A stretch of DNA of 64,000 nucleotides from Pseudomonas sp. GM21. GTDB taxonomy: Bacteria > Pseudomonadota > Gammaproteobacteria > Pseudomonadales > Pseudomonadaceae. Both the position numbers and the translations under genes were made by a program. Each line of letters begins with the position of its first letter. Position 1 is the first letter of the stretch. Where the stretch lies: contig NZ_AKJS01000138.1 in the NCBI RefSeq assembly GCF_000282215.1, positions 1-64,000 of the forward strand, written 5' to 3'. Below are positions 35,713 to 44,423 of the stretch, in pieces. Under the pieces are notes generated by a model. That model ran no database searches. It was not told the DNA's origin and saw only the letters and a list, made by a program, of their open reading frames with translations.

Positions 35713-36894
35713 TCAGATTCTATTCAGGCACGAACGACCCGCTTCAGTGTCCAGGTTCAATTCATAATCATTGAATGCCCGCCACCCCAACAGAATCGAA
35801 GGCACATACTGACCCGACACCAACGACGGAGGAATGGTGAAGCCCGGGTAGTATTTGTAGGTCATTAACCTGATGTGCCCGGACAAATCCAACTCACCCT
35901 TGAAGATCTGGTGGCGCGATTTTTCGGCGACGTGAATCGGGTGATCACCCGGTGAGGCCGACGTCAGGTAATCCACATTCCCTGTATCAACAATCGCCAG
36001 CGTCTCCCGACGATCCAGCCGTGCGGCAATGGTCAGTCTTTGATTGATGTCCGCACGCGAATAGGTAATGGGGGAATCGCATCGCGCAGGAGGTTCAGCA
36101 TTAAGTGCCAGGGTCTTTTTTTTGAGCTTCAGACGCCCCAGCTTACCGATCAGATCAAGCCCCAACAGGTTATCCCGGTCACTGACAAACACCAGGACGT
36201 TCTTGAACTCGCTCCCGCCGATCTTCAAAGAATCGAAGATCCCGAGTTTGGCAGGCAGGTTGTGCTCGCCATAATAGGTGCTATAGCCGTAATGGGAGTC
36301 GGTCAATAACGTGATGCCCATCCGCTTGGCAGTTTTGTCGTTGACCCGGGTTTGCGGGGCGCCGGTGTCTAAGATAAAGCGTGTCGAGACACCATTGGCC
36401 GCTTTGACGTCGATGTAGGGCAGCACTTCGTCTGTGACGTATCCCTCACCGGGACGTGGATAAATCGGCAGCACCTCGTGCCGTCGGGAGCGGGTCACCG
36501 AGAAATCACCGACCGCGCGCAGGGTGGCGAGCGATTGGCGGCCAAACATGGAAAACAGGATGTTGAGCTCGGAATCACTCGCGATGGCCCGGGCATGGCG
36601 GCGCTTGATCGCCAGGTAGTAATCAGGCAACTGATTGGCGGCTTTGGCCTCGAACATTCGGGCGAAAACGGACACGGAGCAATTGAGGTTATTTTCGGCG
36701 TCCAGCACCTTGTCGCACTGCTGGCGCAGTTGGGCCAACGACGCTGTTTGCCCTGGCTCCGACTCTAGCCACTGGTAAAAATCCTGATCGGACTCAGTTT
36801 TGGAAGCCGCCATCAACCCCGCAGGCTCGCACATCACCGCACTGAGCAACCACGTTGCACGCCTACGCAGAACCTTCATGTTCAACCCACGCAT
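35713..36894 (-). CDS. Secreted two-lobed aspartic-protease-like protein
   Basis: The product (393 residues from the first start, 388 from a Met at 36879) has a signal-like N-terminus (RATWLLSAVMCEPAGLMA) and an uncharacterised region to about 150. Two retropepsin-like lobes follow. Lobe 1 has FILDTGAPQTR (DTG at 176-178) and later LLGLDLIGKL. Lobe 2 has LAIVDTGNVDYL (DTG at 303-305) and later ILLGWRAF. Thus each lobe has its own DTG and LLG elements, as in pepsins. Probably periplasmic; four cysteines are present outside the signal. Substrate unknown. Confidence 0.72.
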   Translation of the reverse strand: MRGLNMKVLRRRATWLLSAVMCEPAGLMAASKTESDQDFYQWLESEPGQTASLAQLRQQCDKVLDAENNLNCSVSVFARMFEAKAANQLPDYYLAIKRRHARAIASDSELNILFSMFGRQSLATLRAVGDFSVTRSRRHEVLPIYPRPGEGYVTDEVLPYIDVKAANGVSTRFILDTGAPQTRVNDKTAKRMGITLLTDSHYGYSTYYGEHNLPAKLGIFDSLKIGGSEFKNVLVFVSDRDNLLGLDLIGKLGRLKLKKKTLALNAEPPARCDSPITYSRADINQRLTIAARLDRRETLAIVDTGNVDYLTSASPGDHPIHVAEKSRHQIFKGELDLSGHIRLMTYKYYPGFTIPPSLVSGQYVPSILLGWRAFNDYELNLDTEAGRSCLNRI

Positions 36895-37001
36895 AAAAAC
36901 CAGGTTTATGACTCAGCGCTGAACCTCTGAAAGCTCCGTAAACCCTTAACCAGCGCACAGCAAAACTTTAGCTCACTGCGCGGCAGAGCGATCGGCAGCC
37001 C

Positions 37002-37568
37002 TTATGGCCGGTACATCAGATAGGCCTCCCCCGTAACCCGAATCATCGGGTGGGGCGTGATCTGGCAGGTATCGACGATACGAAAGCCATGTCGCTCGTA
37101 AAACCGCCGGGCACCGGTGTTGGCGGCATAGTCGATCAGGCTCAGGCCATTGAGCCCCAACTGGTTGGCCCGGTCGTAGGCGAACGCGAGGAATTGCTTG
37201 CCCAGACCGAGGTTGCGCCAGCCCTCATGCAGCGCGAGGCTGGAGATATAGAGGGTGTCGGGGATTTCCATCGTTGCGTAGGGCGCCAAGACCGGATCGG
37301 TCACCGGCGCCGCCAGCGGATCATGGCGCATCACATAGCAGTGCATCATGCCGACGATTTCCCCGTTTGACTCGGCGATCAGACAGTTTTGATAGGAAAA
37401 ATCCACATCGTCGCGGGCATAACGGATGGCGCCAACGTCCAGCAGGTCCTGGCCGGGCTCTGCTATCTGGCTCCAGATGTAATCCGAAGCCCCCTCCGAT
37501 GAAATCTGGAACAACCGCGCAATCTCCCGCGCGTCGCTGCGCCGGGCAGAGCGAAACTCAACAGCCAT
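37002..37568 (-). CDS. GNAT-family N-acetyltransferase
   Basis: The 188-residue protein has the GNAT fold: an N-terminal EFRSARRSDAREIARLF, the acetyl-CoA loop WRNLGLGKQFLAFAYDRA (about 117-134) and the C-terminal ANTGARRFYERHGFRI (about 148-163). The acceptor substrate is unknown. It lies 20 bp downstream of etfB on the same strand, so it may be co-transcribed as the last gene of the dimethylglycine operon. Confidence 0.85.
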   Translation of the reverse strand: MAVEFRSARRSDAREIARLFQISSEGASDYIWSQIAEPGQDLLDVGAIRYARDDVDFSYQNCLIAESNGEIVGMMHCYVMRHDPLAAPVTDPVLAPYATMEIPDTLYISSLALHEGWRNLGLGKQFLAFAYDRANQLGLNGLSLIDYAANTGARRFYERHGFRIVDTCQITPHPMIRVTGEAYLMYRP

Positions 37569-37588
37569 AGACTTCCCCCAACGGTCCG

Positions 37589-38359
37589 TTAGCGGACCAC
37601 TCCTTCTTCAATCAACAATTTGAGAATGGCGTCAGCCCCCGCTTGCGCCGTAACGCCCTTGAGCACTTGCCCCCCGCCCCCGCTGGCCTTTGCCGTCGCC
37701 GCCTTCATGCGATCGGCGCCGCTCTTGGCCTTGATCACTTTCAAGCGTTTGGGCCGTGGTTTGGCCGGTTGCAGAGTAGCGACCGCCAGCAATTCATCGT
37801 CGACGACTTCCACGTCATCGGCGTGTAACACACCCCGACGCGCCGGTCCGTAGGCGCTCTGCCGAGGCTTCGGCGCAGCGTTATCCACAGTGGCGAGAAA
37901 CGGCAGGCGCACTTTCAAGCGACGGCGCTGACCACGCGGCAAGGCTTGAAGCACCAGCGCTGAATTGCCGTCGATGGATTCCACCTGCGCCAACCCCACC
38001 ACCAGCGGCCAGCCGAGGCTTTCCGCCAGCAGGAACGGCAACATGCCCGAACCCTCACCAGTTTCCGCCTGACTGCCGGTCAGCACGACCTGCGCCCCCG
38101 CATCGCGCAAATAAGCGGTCAACGCCGGCAAGGCATCGGCGCCCGATGGTTGTTCCAGCACGTGTAGCTGGTCGAGGCCCATGCCCAGGTAAGCGCGCAA
38201 CGCCGGTTCCGCGACGTCGCCAGCGTGCAGCACTTGCAGGTTATCCCCGGCCAGTTGCAGGCCCAGTTCCACCGCCCGCGCATCCTGCTCCGCGCGACGT
38301 GGCCGGCCAGAGGTCGGGTGGGCGCCGATGGACACCAGGCTGATGATTTTCGTGCTCAT
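37589..38359 (-). CDS. Electron transfer flavoprotein beta subunit (dgc-associated)
   Basis: The 256-residue subunit pairs with the alpha subunit encoded just upstream to accept electrons from dimethylglycine dehydrogenase. The ETF-beta adenylate-binding pattern is seen as LTGSQAETGEGSGMLPFLLAESLGWP (in two halves, about 112-138). The central region is longer and more basic (KPRPKRLKVIKAKSGADR) than in housekeeping EtfB, so this is the specialised paralogue found next to dgcAB in pseudomonads. The start at 38359 follows etfA by 15 bp. Confidence 0.88.
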   Translation of the reverse strand: MSTKIISLVSIGAHPTSGRPRRAEQDARAVELGLQLAGDNLQVLHAGDVAEPALRAYLGMGLDQLHVLEQPSGADALPALTAYLRDAGAQVVLTGSQAETGEGSGMLPFLLAESLGWPLVVGLAQVESIDGNSALVLQALPRGQRRRLKVRLPFLATVDNAAPKPRQSAYGPARRGVLHADDVEVVDDELLAVATLQPAKPRPKRLKVIKAKSGADRMKAATAKASGGGGQVLKGVTAQAGADAILKLLIEEGVVR

Positions 38360-38374
38360 AACCCTTTCCTTCTC

Positions 38375-39595
38375 TTAAGCCGCATCGCGCTTGGCGTCGT
38401 TGCGGTAAGCCGCCACCGCATCGATCAAGGCTTGAAGAATCTCGGCGCTCTCGCCGATTACCGACAGGTCGGCCCGTTTGATCATGTCGCAGCCAGGATC
38501 GAGGTTGATCGCCACCACCTTGTCGCAGGCACCGATGCCCTGCAGGTGCTGGATCGCCCCGGAAATGCCCACCGCGACGTAAACCCGCGCGGTGACCCAG
38601 GTGCCGGACGCACCGACCTGACGGTCACGCGCCATGAAGCCATCGTCCACTGCCACGCGGGACGCGCCTTCGGTGGCGCCCAGTGCTTCGGCGGTCCTGT
38701 GGAAAAGTCCCCAGTCCTTGACCCCGTTGCCGCCAGAGAAGATGAATTCGGCTTCGGCCATTGGAATCGCCGCCGGGTCCACCGCCACCGCGCCCAAGTC
38801 CTCGATACGCGACAAACTGCGCGCAACGGCTGTGGATAACTCCACCGGCAAGGCTTCGTGACGGGTTTCGCTGACCGGTTCGGCGCATTCGGCAGCGGCC
38901 AGAATCAACCGGGCGACAGGACGCGCGAGGTCTTGCAAACCGGCACCGGCCCGGCCGATGCATTCCTGGTCCTTGACCTGCCAGACCCGCGTGGCCGGGC
39001 GTTCGCCCAGTGCGGCGGCAAAGCGTCGACCCAGTTCGCCACCACCGCTGCGGCTGTCCGGCAGCAGCCAGTGACGCGGGCTGAACTGGTTATCCACAGC
39101 CCGCAGGCCCTGGACCCGTTGTTCCGGTGCATAACCGTTGAATTCGTCGCCCTCCAATACCAGCAAGCGATCAACACCTGCGGTGACGAAGGTGTTTTCT
39201 TTGTGTTCACCGAAGACCACGGCCAATACCGCGCCGTCCTTGCCGGCCAATTGATGGGCCAGACCTAACAAGTCGCGGTCGTGGCTGCTCAAGCGACCGC
39301 CAACCATGTCCGGCACCACACTGATGTAGAACGCCGGTGCCGGCACTGAATGCAGCGGCAATTGCACCTCAACGGCGGCGGTTCGTTTAGTCGCCCCGCC
39401 CTGCTGAGCGCCGCTGCGGTCAATGCGCTTGATGCCGTTGGGGCCGATAAAACCGATGCCATGCAGATTCTTGCGGATGACGCCATTGGGGCCCATCCAG
39501 CTGTGTTGCGCCGGTTGCATGGCCGCGTGCAGCGGATGCAAGCGGTTACGGGCAATCCATTCGGCGCGTGGGTCACGGCGGATAATGTCGCTCAT
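38375..39595 (-). CDS. Electron transfer flavoprotein alpha subunit (dgc-associated)
   Basis: The 406-residue protein has the C-terminal FAD domain of ETF-alpha with VYVAVGISGAIQHLQGI and INLDPGCDMIKRADLSVIG (about 335-385). The N-terminal about 90 residues form an extension absent from standard EtfA (about 310 residues). Its ATG shares one base with the dgcB stop (TGATG), which implies translational coupling. It forms a dedicated route from DgcAB to the respiratory chain. Confidence 0.9.
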   Translation of the reverse strand: MSDIIRRDPRAEWIARNRLHPLHAAMQPAQHSWMGPNGVIRKNLHGIGFIGPNGIKRIDRSGAQQGGATKRTAAVEVQLPLHSVPAPAFYISVVPDMVGGRLSSHDRDLLGLAHQLAGKDGAVLAVVFGEHKENTFVTAGVDRLLVLEGDEFNGYAPEQRVQGLRAVDNQFSPRHWLLPDSRSGGGELGRRFAAALGERPATRVWQVKDQECIGRAGAGLQDLARPVARLILAAAECAEPVSETRHEALPVELSTAVARSLSRIEDLGAVAVDPAAIPMAEAEFIFSGGNGVKDWGLFHRTAEALGATEGASRVAVDDGFMARDRQVGASGTWVTARVYVAVGISGAIQHLQGIGACDKVVAINLDPGCDMIKRADLSVIGESAEILQALIDAVAAYRNDAKRDAA

Positions 39596-41544
39596 CAGTG
39601 GGCCTCCGCGGGTTCACGTTGGGCCGGTGCAGCCGGTTTGCTCGGTGCGGCATCTTCGAGCAATGCATCGGCCACCAGTTCGGCGATGTCCTTGATCAGC
39701 GGACGCGGTTCGACCACGCCTTCGAGCATCGCGGTGCATTGTGGACAACCCACGGCCACCAGTTCGGCGCCGGTTTCGCGGATGTCTTCCATGCGCATGT
39801 CGGGGATCCGTTGCTTGCCCGGAATGTCGGTGATCGGCGCACCGCCACCGCCGCCGCAGCAGCGCGAGCGGAAACCGGAGCGTTGCATCTCTTTCACTTC
39901 AATTCCGAGGGCGCGCAGCACTTCACGCGGCGCCTCGTATTCGCCGTTGTAGCGACCGAGGTAGCACGGATCGTGATAGGTCACGCTGCTGCCTTTGTGC
40001 TGACCTAGGTTCAGGGCGCCAGCGCCGATGATTTGCGCCATGTAGGTGCTGTGGTGTTGCACGAGGTAGTTGCCGTCGAAGGCGCCGTACTCGTTTTTCA
40101 GCACGTGAAAGCTGTGCGGGTCGCAGGTGACGATACGGTTGAAGCTGTACTTGGCCAGGGTCTGGATGTTGCGTTTGGCCAACAACTGGAAGGTTGCTTC
40201 ATCGCCCAAACGCCGGGCGACGTCACCGCTGTCGCGCTCTTCCAGCCCGAGCACGGCGAAGTCGACTTTGGCCGCTTTCAGTACTTTGACGAAGGCGCGC
40301 AGGGTGCGCTGGTTGCGCATGTCGAAGGCGCCATCACCGACCCAGAACAGTACGTCGACAGATTTCTTTTCGCTCATCAGCGCGAGGTTCAAGTCCGCTG
40401 CCCAGTTCATCCGCCCGCCCGGCGCAAAGCCGCCCGGGTTGTCGGTGGCGATCAGGTTTTCCAGGACTTCGGCGCCCTTGTTCGGAGTCGCGCCTTTTTC
40501 CAGGGTCAGATGGCGGCGCATGTCGACGATGGCGTCGACGTGCTCGATCATCATCGGGCATTCCTCGACGCAGGCGCGGCAGGTGGTGCAGGACCACAGG
40601 GTTTCGGCGTCCACCAGACCGTTGACGATCGGTTGATGGGGATTACCGGCGTGTTCGCCGATCGCCTTGCCTGGATAAGGGCTACCGGCGAATTTCGCAT
40701 CAGTACCACCGGCCAGGCCGACGACCATGTCCTGGATCAGCTTTTTCGGGTTCAACGGCTGACCAGCGGCGAATGCCGGGCACGCGGCTTCGCACTTACC
40801 GCACTGCACACAGGCGTCGAAACCGAGCAGTTGGTTCCAGGTGAAATCCTTGGGCTTTTCCACGCCCAGCGGCGCGGTCGGGTCGTTAAGGTCAAGCGGT
40901 TTCAAACCGGTGGAACGGCCACCATTAAAACGCTCGGCGCGACGGTGCCAGGCCAGGTGCAGCGCACCGGCGAAGGCATGCTTCATCGGCCCGCCCCAGG
41001 TCATGCCAAAGAACAGTTCCGAGACGCCCCACAGCACACCGACGCCGAGGATCGCAGCCACCAGCCACCCCCCGAAGTTTTCCGGAAGGATGCCCGCGAC
41101 CGGCAGAGTCAGCAGGAAGAACGATGCCGAGAACGCCAGCAGGCTTTTCGGCAGGCGCATCCACGGGCCTTTGGACAATCGCGCTGGCGGGTTGCGCCGA
41201 CGCAGGTAGACAAAGATCGCGCCGACGAACATCACTGCCGTCATCAACAGCAGCGCATAACCAAGAATGCGGTTATGCAGGCCGAAACCGTGCACCAGTA
41301 TCGCCAGCACGATGGACGCCACCGCACCGCCAGCCGTGGCGACGTGAGTGTTGGCGATATATTTGTCCCGCGCGACGACGTGGTGCAAGTCGACCATGTA
41401 ACGCTTGGGCATGGCGAACAGACCGCCGATCAGGTCGACTTTCGAAGCCCGGCCCTGACGCCACATGGCCACCCGCCGCAACGCGCCCAGGACAGCCAGG
41501 CCCAAGGCAGCGAACAACAGGATTGGAAGAAGGGTGTTTAACAT
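39595..41544 (-). CDS. dgcB: Dimethylglycine catabolism Fe-S membrane protein DgcB
   Basis: The protein of about 649 residues has six or so N-terminal membrane spans, then two 4Fe-4S motifs (CVQCGKCEAACPAF near 257-270 and CTTCRACVEECPMM near 325-338), and a C-terminal CCG domain pair with SRCCGGGGGAP. This is the GlpC/HdrD-like design that relays electrons to the membrane. The ATG at 41544 has AGAGG 8 bp upstream; an in-frame GTG at 41553 would leave no spacing. It acts with dgcA to demethylate dimethylglycine to sarcosine. Confidence 0.93.
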   Translation of the reverse strand: MLNTLLPILLFAALGLAVLGALRRVAMWRQGRASKVDLIGGLFAMPKRYMVDLHHVVARDKYIANTHVATAGGAVASIVLAILVHGFGLHNRILGYALLLMTAVMFVGAIFVYLRRRNPPARLSKGPWMRLPKSLLAFSASFFLLTLPVAGILPENFGGWLVAAILGVGVLWGVSELFFGMTWGGPMKHAFAGALHLAWHRRAERFNGGRSTGLKPLDLNDPTAPLGVEKPKDFTWNQLLGFDACVQCGKCEAACPAFAAGQPLNPKKLIQDMVVGLAGGTDAKFAGSPYPGKAIGEHAGNPHQPIVNGLVDAETLWSCTTCRACVEECPMMIEHVDAIVDMRRHLTLEKGATPNKGAEVLENLIATDNPGGFAPGGRMNWAADLNLALMSEKKSVDVLFWVGDGAFDMRNQRTLRAFVKVLKAAKVDFAVLGLEERDSGDVARRLGDEATFQLLAKRNIQTLAKYSFNRIVTCDPHSFHVLKNEYGAFDGNYLVQHHSTYMAQIIGAGALNLGQHKGSSVTYHDPCYLGRYNGEYEAPREVLRALGIEVKEMQRSGFRSRCCGGGGGAPITDIPGKQRIPDMRMEDIRETGAELVAVGCPQCTAMLEGVVEPRPLIKDIAELVADALLEDAAPSKPAAPAQREPAEAH

Positions 41545-41566
41545 CAGAGTCACCTCTGGCGAGGTG

Positions 41567-41650
41567 CAAGCGACAGGCTACAAGCTGCAAGAAAAAGCTG
41601 CGGTGAGGCTGAGCTTTTACTTGTAGCTTGCAGCTTACGGCTTGCAGCTA
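41567..41650. repeat. Imperfect inverted repeat between dgcA and dgcB
   Basis: Several copies of AGCTGCAAG / CTTGCAGCT and CTACAAGCT / AGCTTGTAG-like words form a hairpin-prone block in the 111-bp gap between dgcA and dgcB. This family differs from the REPs elsewhere in the window. Confidence 0.6.
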
Positions 41651-41655
41651 AGCCG

Positions 41656-43716
41656 TCAAAAATCCTTACAGAGCCGGAGTGCGTCATAAATGGCGGCGTG
41701 TGTGTTGCGCTGCGCCACGCAGTCGCCGATGCGGAACAGCAAATAGCCGTCGCCCGCCTGGCTCAGTGAAGGTTGCGGCTTGATCGCGAACAGGGCTTCG
41801 ATGTCCATCTGGCCTTTGTTACGCGAGCCTTCCTTCAGGGCGTAGTAGATTTCTTCGTCCGGACGCACGCCGTTTTCGACGACGACCTGGTCCACCACCC
41901 GCTCCTCTTTGACGCCGGTGTATTCGTTTTCCAGCACCGCCACCAGCTTGTCGCCTTCGCGGTAGACCTTCTCCAGCATCATGTCCCCGGTCATGATCAC
42001 TTCTTTGGGGTACATGCTGCGGTAGTACGTCGGGAACGAGGTGCCGCCAATCGCAACGCCCGGTTTGATGTCGTCGGTGACGATTTCGACCTGACTGCCC
42101 TTATCGGCGAGGAAGTCCGCGGTGGACATCCCGGTGAACTCGCAAATGGTGTCGTAGACCAGCACGTTTTTGCCCGGTGCGACCTTGCCGTCGAGGATGT
42201 CCCAACTGCTGACCACCAGGCCTTCAGCCGCGCCCCAGTGCTCGTTCTGCTCCAGGAACGGATGACCGCCGACGGCGAGTACCACCACGTCCGGACGCAG
42301 GTCGAGAATGGTTGCCGCATCGGCCGCCACGCCCAGGCGCAGATCGACTTTCAACCGCGCCAGTTCCAGCTGGAACCAGCGAGTGATACCGGCGATCTGG
42401 TCCCGTTGCGGGGCTTTCGAGGCGGTGGTGATCTGCCCGCCAATGAATTCTTTTTTCTCGAACAGGGTCACGTCGTGGCCACGTTCGGCCGACACGCGAG
42501 CGGCTTCCATCCCGGCAGGACCGGCACCGACCACCACAACTTTGCGCTTCACGCCGGTGGTCTTCTCGATGATATGCGGCACGCCCATGTATTCACGGGA
42601 GGTCGCGGCGTTCTGGATGCACAGCACGTCCAGCCCTTGGTACTGACGGTCGATGCAGTAGTTGGCGCCGACGCATTGTTTGATCTGGTCGACCTGACCC
42701 ATTTTGATCTTGGCGATCAGGTGCGGGTCGGCGATGTGGGCACGGGTCATGCCGACCATGTCGACGTAGCCGCCCTCCAGGATTCGGGTTGCCTGATTAG
42801 GGTCCTTGATGTTCTGCGCGTGCAAAACCGGGGCCTTGACCACTTCCTTGATACCGGCCGCCAAATGCAGAAATGGCTCCGGTGGATAACTCATGTTCGG
42901 GATAACGTTGGCCAGGGTGTTGTGGGTATCGCAACCCGAGCCCACCACGCCGATGAAGTCGATCATGCCGGTGTCGTCGTAGTACTTGGCGATCTGCTTC
43001 ATGTCCTCGTGGGACAAGCCGTCCGGGTGGAATTCATCACCGCACAGACGGATGCCGACGCAGAAATCCGGGCCGACTTCCGCCCGCACAGCCTTGATCA
43101 CTTCGAGGCCGAAACGCATGCGGTTTTCGAAGCTGCCGCCCCATTCGTCGGTACGTTTGTTGACCCGTGGGCTCCAGAACTGGTCGATCATGTGCTGGTG
43201 CACTGCCGACAGTTCGACGCCGTCCAGGCCACCGGCCTTGGCCCGCGCAGCAGCGCTGGCGTAGTTGCCGATCACCCGCCAGATTTCTTCCGGTTCGATG
43301 GTTTTGCAGGTCGCACGGTGCACCGGCTCACGGATGCCCGATGGCGACAGCAGGGTTGGCCAATGTTCACCGTCCCAGCGCGAGCGACGGCCCATGTGGG
43401 TAATCTGGATCATGATCTTGGCGCCATGCTTGTGCATGGCATCGGCCAGGTTCTGGAAGTGCGGAATGATCCGGTCGTCGGCCAGGTTGACCGATTTCCA
43501 CCAGCCTTGCGGGCTGTCGATGGCCACGCTGGAGGAACCGCCGCAAATCGCCAGGCCGATCCCGCCCTTGGCTTTCTCTTCGTAATACTTGACGTACCGG
43601 TCGGTGGTCATGCCGCCGTCGGTGGCATAGACCTCGGCGTGCGCGGTGCTCATCACGCGGTTACGGATGGTCAGTTTGCCGATCTGGATCGGCTGGAACA
43701 TTGCTTCGAAAGCCAT
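41656..43716 (-). CDS. dgcA: Dimethylglycine dehydrogenase-type oxidoreductase DgcA
   Basis: The 686-residue protein is of the NADH:flavin oxidoreductase (old yellow enzyme / trimethylamine dehydrogenase) type. The N-terminal FMN barrel starts MFQPIQIGKLTIRNRVMSTAH. The 4Fe-4S cysteines lie in CVGANYC and VLCIQNA (about 348-368). A C-terminal FAD/NAD fold has VVVVGAGPAGMEAARVSAER (about 392-411). It removes a methyl group from dimethylglycine with DgcB. The name follows the P. aeruginosa gene. Confidence 0.94.
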   Translation of the reverse strand: MAFEAMFQPIQIGKLTIRNRVMSTAHAEVYATDGGMTTDRYVKYYEEKAKGGIGLAICGGSSSVAIDSPQGWWKSVNLADDRIIPHFQNLADAMHKHGAKIMIQITHMGRRSRWDGEHWPTLLSPSGIREPVHRATCKTIEPEEIWRVIGNYASAAARAKAGGLDGVELSAVHQHMIDQFWSPRVNKRTDEWGGSFENRMRFGLEVIKAVRAEVGPDFCVGIRLCGDEFHPDGLSHEDMKQIAKYYDDTGMIDFIGVVGSGCDTHNTLANVIPNMSYPPEPFLHLAAGIKEVVKAPVLHAQNIKDPNQATRILEGGYVDMVGMTRAHIADPHLIAKIKMGQVDQIKQCVGANYCIDRQYQGLDVLCIQNAATSREYMGVPHIIEKTTGVKRKVVVVGAGPAGMEAARVSAERGHDVTLFEKKEFIGGQITTASKAPQRDQIAGITRWFQLELARLKVDLRLGVAADAATILDLRPDVVVLAVGGHPFLEQNEHWGAAEGLVVSSWDILDGKVAPGKNVLVYDTICEFTGMSTADFLADKGSQVEIVTDDIKPGVAIGGTSFPTYYRSMYPKEVIMTGDMMLEKVYREGDKLVAVLENEYTGVKEERVVDQVVVENGVRPDEEIYYALKEGSRNKGQMDIEALFAIKPQPSLSQAGDGYLLFRIGDCVAQRNTHAAIYDALRLCKDF

Positions 43717-43731
43717 GGCGGGTTCCTCGAC

Positions 43732-44262
43732 TTACAACGGCTTGACGGTGAACAGGCCGTCGTCGTGGCCTTCTTCGGAGCCACCGTAGACTTGCTCGGC
43801 AACCGTACGGATCTTGCTGCCACGGGCTTGCAGAATCTGGTCCATGGCACCGGCAAACCAGCCGGTGAACATATAGTCGACCTTGCGCCCGACCTTGCCG
43901 TAGACGTAGACAAATGCGGAGTGTTCGAGCTTGACGCTGGCAGTGCCCTTGTCGAGGTCGATGTCCTGGATCTTGAAAAGACCCCAGCCACGTTGCGACA
44001 GGCGCTTCATGTAGTGCTCGAATACAGCAACGCCTTCCAGGCCGTGGCATTCAGCTTCTTTTTCACACCAGTGCCAGGCGGATTTGTAGCCGGCCTTGTA
44101 GAGGATTTCGGCGTAGGCTTCGGCGCCCAGCACTTCCTCGATGCCCATGTGGTTGTTGACGAAGAAATGACGCGGCACGTACAGCATTGGCAGGGCGTCG
44201 GAGGTCCAGACACCGGTTTCGCTGTCGACTTCGATTGGCAATTGCGGGGCGATTTTAGCCAT
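43732..44262 (-). CDS. DUF5943-type protein of the dgc operon
   Basis: The 176-residue soluble protein has no recognised catalytic motif. It has a central VPRHFFVNNHMGIEEVLGAEAYAEIL segment and a cysteine at WCEKEAECHG, reminiscent of 4-vinyl-reductase/V4R-like small-molecule binding folds, but this is only a resemblance. It lies 15 bp upstream of dgcA and the arrangement is conserved in pseudomonads, which suggests a role in dimethylglycine use or in the DgcA complex. Function unknown. Confidence 0.75.
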   Translation of the reverse strand: MAKIAPQLPIEVDSETGVWTSDALPMLYVPRHFFVNNHMGIEEVLGAEAYAEILYKAGYKSAWHWCEKEAECHGLEGVAVFEHYMKRLSQRGWGLFKIQDIDLDKGTASVKLEHSAFVYVYGKVGRKVDYMFTGWFAGAMDQILQARGSKIRTVAEQVYGGSEEGHDDGLFTVKPL

Positions 44263-44296
44263 GGGTAAAGCTCCAGAATTCGATGTTTTGAGGCGA

Positions 44297-44402
44297 TATG
44301 TAGCAGCTGGCGAGCCTGCGAGGCTGCGTTGGGCTGCGAAGCGGCCCCGAGGGCGGTCCTGCGGACCGCAACGCAGCCTCGTACCTCGGCAGCTGCTACA
44401 GG
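44297..44402. repeat. Inverted repeat between dipeptidase and DUF5943 genes
   Basis: TGTAGCAGCTGGCGAGCCTGCGAGGCTGCG and its approximate mirror CGCAGCCTCGTACCTCGGCAGCTGCTACA surround a GC-rich hairpin (GGTCCTGCGGACC). It sits inside the operon. Confidence 0.7.
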
Positions 44403-44423
44403 AATCGATGTTTGTAAGTGGGC

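Noticed and set aside
41773..44268. Long plus-strand open frame opposite dgcA (about 830 codons)
   Set aside because: Antisense shadow spanning two real genes on the other strand, with no ribosome site or recognised domain.
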